DNA from: Suillus spraguei
Lineage: Eukaryota; Basidiomycota; Agaricomycetes; Boletales; Suillaceae
Length of the DNA stretch: 23,752 nt
Assembly: GCA_016800925.1 (NCBI GenBank)
Contig: JABCPU010000855.1
Location: 1 to 23,752 of the forward strand
Reading direction: 5' to 3'
Position 1 is the stretch's first letter; every line of letters begins with the position of its first letter. This document shows, piece after piece, positions 20,948-23,752 of this stretch. The notes under the pieces were generated by a model. The model saw only the letters and a list, made by a program, of their open reading frames with translations. It had not been told where the DNA came from and ran no database searches. The position numbers and the translations under genes were made by a program.

Positions 20948-22308
20948 ATGACCCAATCCACCTCTCACACCTCCTCATTGGACGGTTCCGATTCTTCCAA
21001 TGTAACACAATATACACCCAATACTGGCATGTACATGAATCAATTTCCCTGGCCCCAGCCCGCATACATTCCTCACCAAGGCTATGCCCCTGTGCACTCC
21101 TACTACCCGTACGGCGTGCCGCCTAATGGGATGTATGGTACTGCTCCCCCATACACGCCCGCTGCACCTCCGCCTGGTGTGGGGCCTGGAGCTGCACATC
21201 ACGCACTTCAAGTGGGACAAAATAGTTATTACCCCCCTGCAGCAGCCGATGTCTCATGTGCCGCTTACATTGGTCCACACTCATTGCCAACCGCAGTTGG
21301 TTCTGACCCACAGCGCCCACCCGCACCCCCCTTGTACAATCAATCCTTCTCATCCAGTTCTTTTCCAACAACCACAACGCATTATACAGTCACGATGCGC
21401 ACCAGAGCCACCCTCCAGCCATATCGCAACAAGCACACCTCCACCAGCCTCCTGCAGCTGAACTTGCAACTGGTTCTGCTTCCACTAGTTTGTCGGTGAG
21501 CAACAAGCGCGCCGCTGAAGAGTGTGTTGCAGACGACCGCAATTCCAAACGGCACAAGGGGGGCGCCGAAACCCCTGATTTTGAGGTGGTTCTTGAGGTA
21601 GAGCACGCCGCTTTAGTGGAACCTATACTTCCCCCACCTCAAGTACGAGAGATTACACTTGAAGAGGTCGACGGAGACCTTGAATTTCTGGAGATGGATT
21701 AATGATATAGCGGACCTTCCCCCACCTCAAGTACGCGAGGTTACACTTGCAGAGGCCGGCGGAGACATTAAGTTCTGGAGGTGGTTAATGATCTAGCGGA
21801 CTCTGTAGACCCCGCACCTCCCCTCTGCGACTCTCCAGCATCCTCATCACTGGAGACCTTGGTCACAGAGGTCGTCGAAAACACCCACCCTGATTTGGGG
21901 CCGGTAATGAGATCGAGGACATTGTTTTGGTGGAACCTGCGCCTGCCCTATTTCAATTACCAGAGATTCCACTGGCAGCCGTCGGCGGAGACCTGACCTT
22001 TGGAGGTGGATTAATAATATAGAGGTTATCCCCCTCTCCGACTCTCCAGTATCTCCATCACTAGAGAACCAGATCACAGAAGACATCGAGAAGACACCGA
22101 GGAAGACGCCGAAGACTTGTATTCTTGGATGTCAAAACATGGTATGGCGCCTATTTTTAAAAACAAACTAATCCCTTTCATTCATCATCTAAAAACCCCA
22201 GATATTGTGATCCAAGAACCTGTCAAAGACCCTGAATGTTGGAAGTTTCATCCTGGGAGGGCGCATCCTGCTTTTCTTTACAATGTAGATCCCTTCAAGT
22301 TCGATTGA
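20948..22308 (+). pseudogene. Pro/Tyr/Gln-rich protein with nuclear-signal-like cluster, frameshifted
   Basis: No known domain is recognised. From ATG 20,948 (MTQSTSHTSSLDGSDSS) comes a low-complexity part rich in Pro, Tyr, Ser and Gly (residues about 20-145). A one-base loss near 21,362 shifts the frame. The other frame then continues with QSHPPAISQQAHLHQPPAAE, STSLSVSNKRAAEEC and RNSKRHKGG, a bipartite basic cluster that looks like a nuclear localisation signal. An acidic 88-base repeat follows (PPPQVREITLEE...). The last part reads DLYSWMSKHGMAPIFKNKL, TPDIVIQEPVKDPECWKF and ends PFKFD with TGA at 22,306. The TATA box, 5'UTR intron and consistent composition suggest a gene that was expressed recently. 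At least three single-base indels break it unless it is spliced in an unusual way. A nuclear or transcription-related role is only a guess. Confidence 0.6.
21628..22030 (+). repeat. Imperfect tandem coding repeat (about 88 bases)
   Basis: Copy 1 (21,628-21,715) and copy 2 (21,716-21,800) share CTTCCCCCACCTCAAGTACG, GAGGTTACACTTG-like and TTAATGATMTAGCGGA blocks. A more distant copy lies at about 21,947-22,030. Copy 1 has one extra A (GGATTAATG) and copy 2 lacks one T (AAGTTCTGG). Each of these puts stops into the frame. Confidence 0.75.
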
Positions 22309-22347
22309 ACAATATCCTTTCTTACATCACCGATCCCCTGCATCTCT

Positions 22348-22359
22348 CCCCCCCCCCCC
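22348..22359 (+). repeat. Run of 12 C
   Basis: A homopolymer of 12 C lies 40 bases after the stop of the Pro/Tyr-rich gene, probably in its 3' flank. Its true length may vary or be misread. Confidence 0.8.
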
Positions 22360-23495
22360 TCAATCCACCTACCCTCATTGACTATGAGACGTAGTGTTTA
22401 TATCATTTTCACTTCTGCTACTAATTATATCCACTTTTTGTGTTCTTTCACCCATTCACGCATAGTATGTATGACTTTGCACCAATCACATACATCATTT
22501 TTTGTACTCTATGGATCGCACACCACTCTTGAATACAATATGTCCATTTACTTCAACAGTGGGTGCTCGACGTGCATGATGACCACATTCAGAAGTTCAT
22601 TGCGATCGGAGTTTGACTGCATCTCGTGATTGAAGCATTCATCTTGCGTACTACATTCATATTGCGTATTGCTTTCAGTAAAATGTGTCGGCATGAATCC
22701 CATGGCATGGCTAGTGTCTAGATGACACTAAAGGTTCCGCCCAATTTCCGCCGAACCGTTGCGACGATAGTAGCTGAGGCAAGGAATTGTTACTTCTAGT
22801 TTATGGTAACCAACAACTAGGCTCTAAAATGAGCTATCTAAGTCCAAGTCGGGGGATCTCATCGTGGCGAACAATTTGGGGGGCTATACCACATGTGGAG
22901 GCCTGTCAGTCACAGTAAATAGTATATGCCATAAACCGACTCGGAGTGCCCATTGTAGATCATCTGCCTGGAATGAAGAACTTTCTTCTGAGCGTAACTC
23001 AGTGAGCCAAGAGGAGTCGATCGTTCGTCAGCTAGCCTCAATTTAAACTAACCTCGCGATTATAGCGGTGTTCGATATTCAATACTACCTGTTCGAATAC
23101 TTGGCCTCCGAGTCGGAACCAGATCACGCATCGGAAAATTCCGAAGATTAAGCAGCAGAACGCCTATGCTGAACAACTTATATGAGTTTCTTCATCACCG
23201 AGCCGTTTTCTCAAGTCTTAAACTCAAAACCCCGAGCCCGGGGTTCCAATTTAATTTCGCGGGCTTATACTACTGAGCGGCCGCCATATTGATTTCTACA
23301 TTCCACAAACGGAGCAACAGACCAGGTAATACAACGACAACGGATATACAAAATATGGAGACGCAAGAATACTACTACATTATCATTTCGATTTTATTAT
23401 ACAAAATCCTCCAAGCGCAGCAGGATAGATATATTCGCTTATCGTCCTCTGACCTCCGCAGCGACGGGTATCAAGAAACGAGTCGCGGAGCTCAG
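22360..23495. other. Intergenic stretch, no gene recognised
   Basis: Open frames at 22,378-22,629, 22,864-23,046 and 23,289-23,630 show no motif and lack splice support. The last lies opposite the dsRNA-binding gene. A GC-rich near-palindrome AACCCCGAGCCCGGGGTT lies near 23,231. Nothing else stands out. Confidence 0.45.
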
Positions 23496-23752
23496 TTAGG
23501 GTGGACCGACATTCTCCTCGGCCAACAACTCAAGAGTTTTCTGAGCGGCTGCCTCTTTTGCAGCCTTCTTGTTTGTCGCCGAGCCCTCACCGTATTTCAT
23601 GTCATCAAACTAGATACACACGATAAGTAAAAATTCGTCGAAGCATTTACGAAGAGCAAACTACGCACTAAAATAAGTGCCAGTCCACACAGTAAGGTTC
23701 TGCGGGCCGCTACTTGTTTCCTCGTACTTGAGGTGGGCGGCAGTGGATGCGC
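23496..23752 (-). CDS. Double-stranded RNA-binding domain protein, 3' end only
   Basis: On the minus strand the final exon (23,609-23,496) reads FDDMKYGEGSA then TNKKAAKEAAAQKTLELLAE and ends VGPP with TAA. This is the second half of a dsRNA-binding domain: the GxG turn followed by the basic KKxAKxxAA helix that grips RNA. Upstream (23,752-23,669) another open frame reads HLKYEETSSGPQNLTVWTGT, fitting the first helix and strand of the same domain. The intron 23,610-23,668 (GTGCGT...TCTAG) joins them, but the phases do not match (phase 1 into phase 0). Either the splice site differs or a one-base error or mutation is present. The gene begins beyond the right edge. It may be a small single-domain protein as seen in basidiomycetes. 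Confidence 0.68.

Noticed and set aside
23231..23248. GC-rich near-palindrome as a terminator or binding site
   Set aside because: It is short and imperfect, and nothing nearby supports a function in a fungal genome.

Overview
The window looks like a repeat-rich, gene-poor stretch of a filamentous fungus, most likely a mushroom-forming basidiomycete (Agaricomycetes). Supporting signs are short GT-AG introns of about 45-60 bases with CTAAC/CTRAY-like branch sites, a Myb/SANT plus DDE PIF/Harbinger element of a kind known from basidiomycetes, an F-box gene with a coiled coil before the F-box, and anion:cation-symporter-type MFS transporters. Almost every recognisable gene is broken. No rRNA, tRNA or CRISPR array was recognised.

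Bases 1-6,703 are a graveyard of LTR-retrotransposon pieces. The edge of one LTR family (TGTAAC...TTTACA) appears inverted at 1-165, as a short 3' end at 172-206, and as a long copy at 5,483-6,703 whose last third is tandemly duplicated. A second LTR-like family lies as an inverted pair (about 885-1,480 plus, about 3,560-4,085 minus). Between them is a 258-base fold-back (3,183-3,440) with a nearly perfect 24-base stem at its centre. A third possible LTR lies at 4,268-4,866.

Bases 6,780-10,392 are the clearest unit: a complete PIF/Harbinger DNA transposon with 97-base terminal inverted repeats and a TAA target duplication. It carries two convergent broken genes, a Myb/SANT-like DNA-binding protein (plus) and a DDE_Tnp_4-type transposase (minus). 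A 475-base solo LTR (8,180-8,654, target duplication ACTTG) sits inside the Myb/SANT gene. In this superfamily the two proteins work together, the transposase cutting and the Myb-like partner binding the ends. Here both are dead.

Bases 10,936-16,711 hold a tandem duplication of about 2.4 kb (10,936-13,394 and 14,309-16,711). Each copy carries a multi-exon MFS transporter pseudogene with its upstream region. The copies have mostly different lesions, so they decayed largely after duplicating.

Bases 16,712-23,752 contain, in order: an orphan first-exon fragment; a degraded multi-exon gene of unknown function on the minus strand (about 17,445-18,376); an F-box pseudogene (about 18,774-20,199) that shares the orphan exon's motif; a Pro/Tyr-rich gene with a promoter, 5'UTR intron, nuclear-localisation-like cluster and an 88-base tandem repeat, now frameshifted (20,948-22,308); a long non-coding stretch; and, at the right edge, the 3' end of a minus-strand gene with a double-stranded RNA-binding domain.
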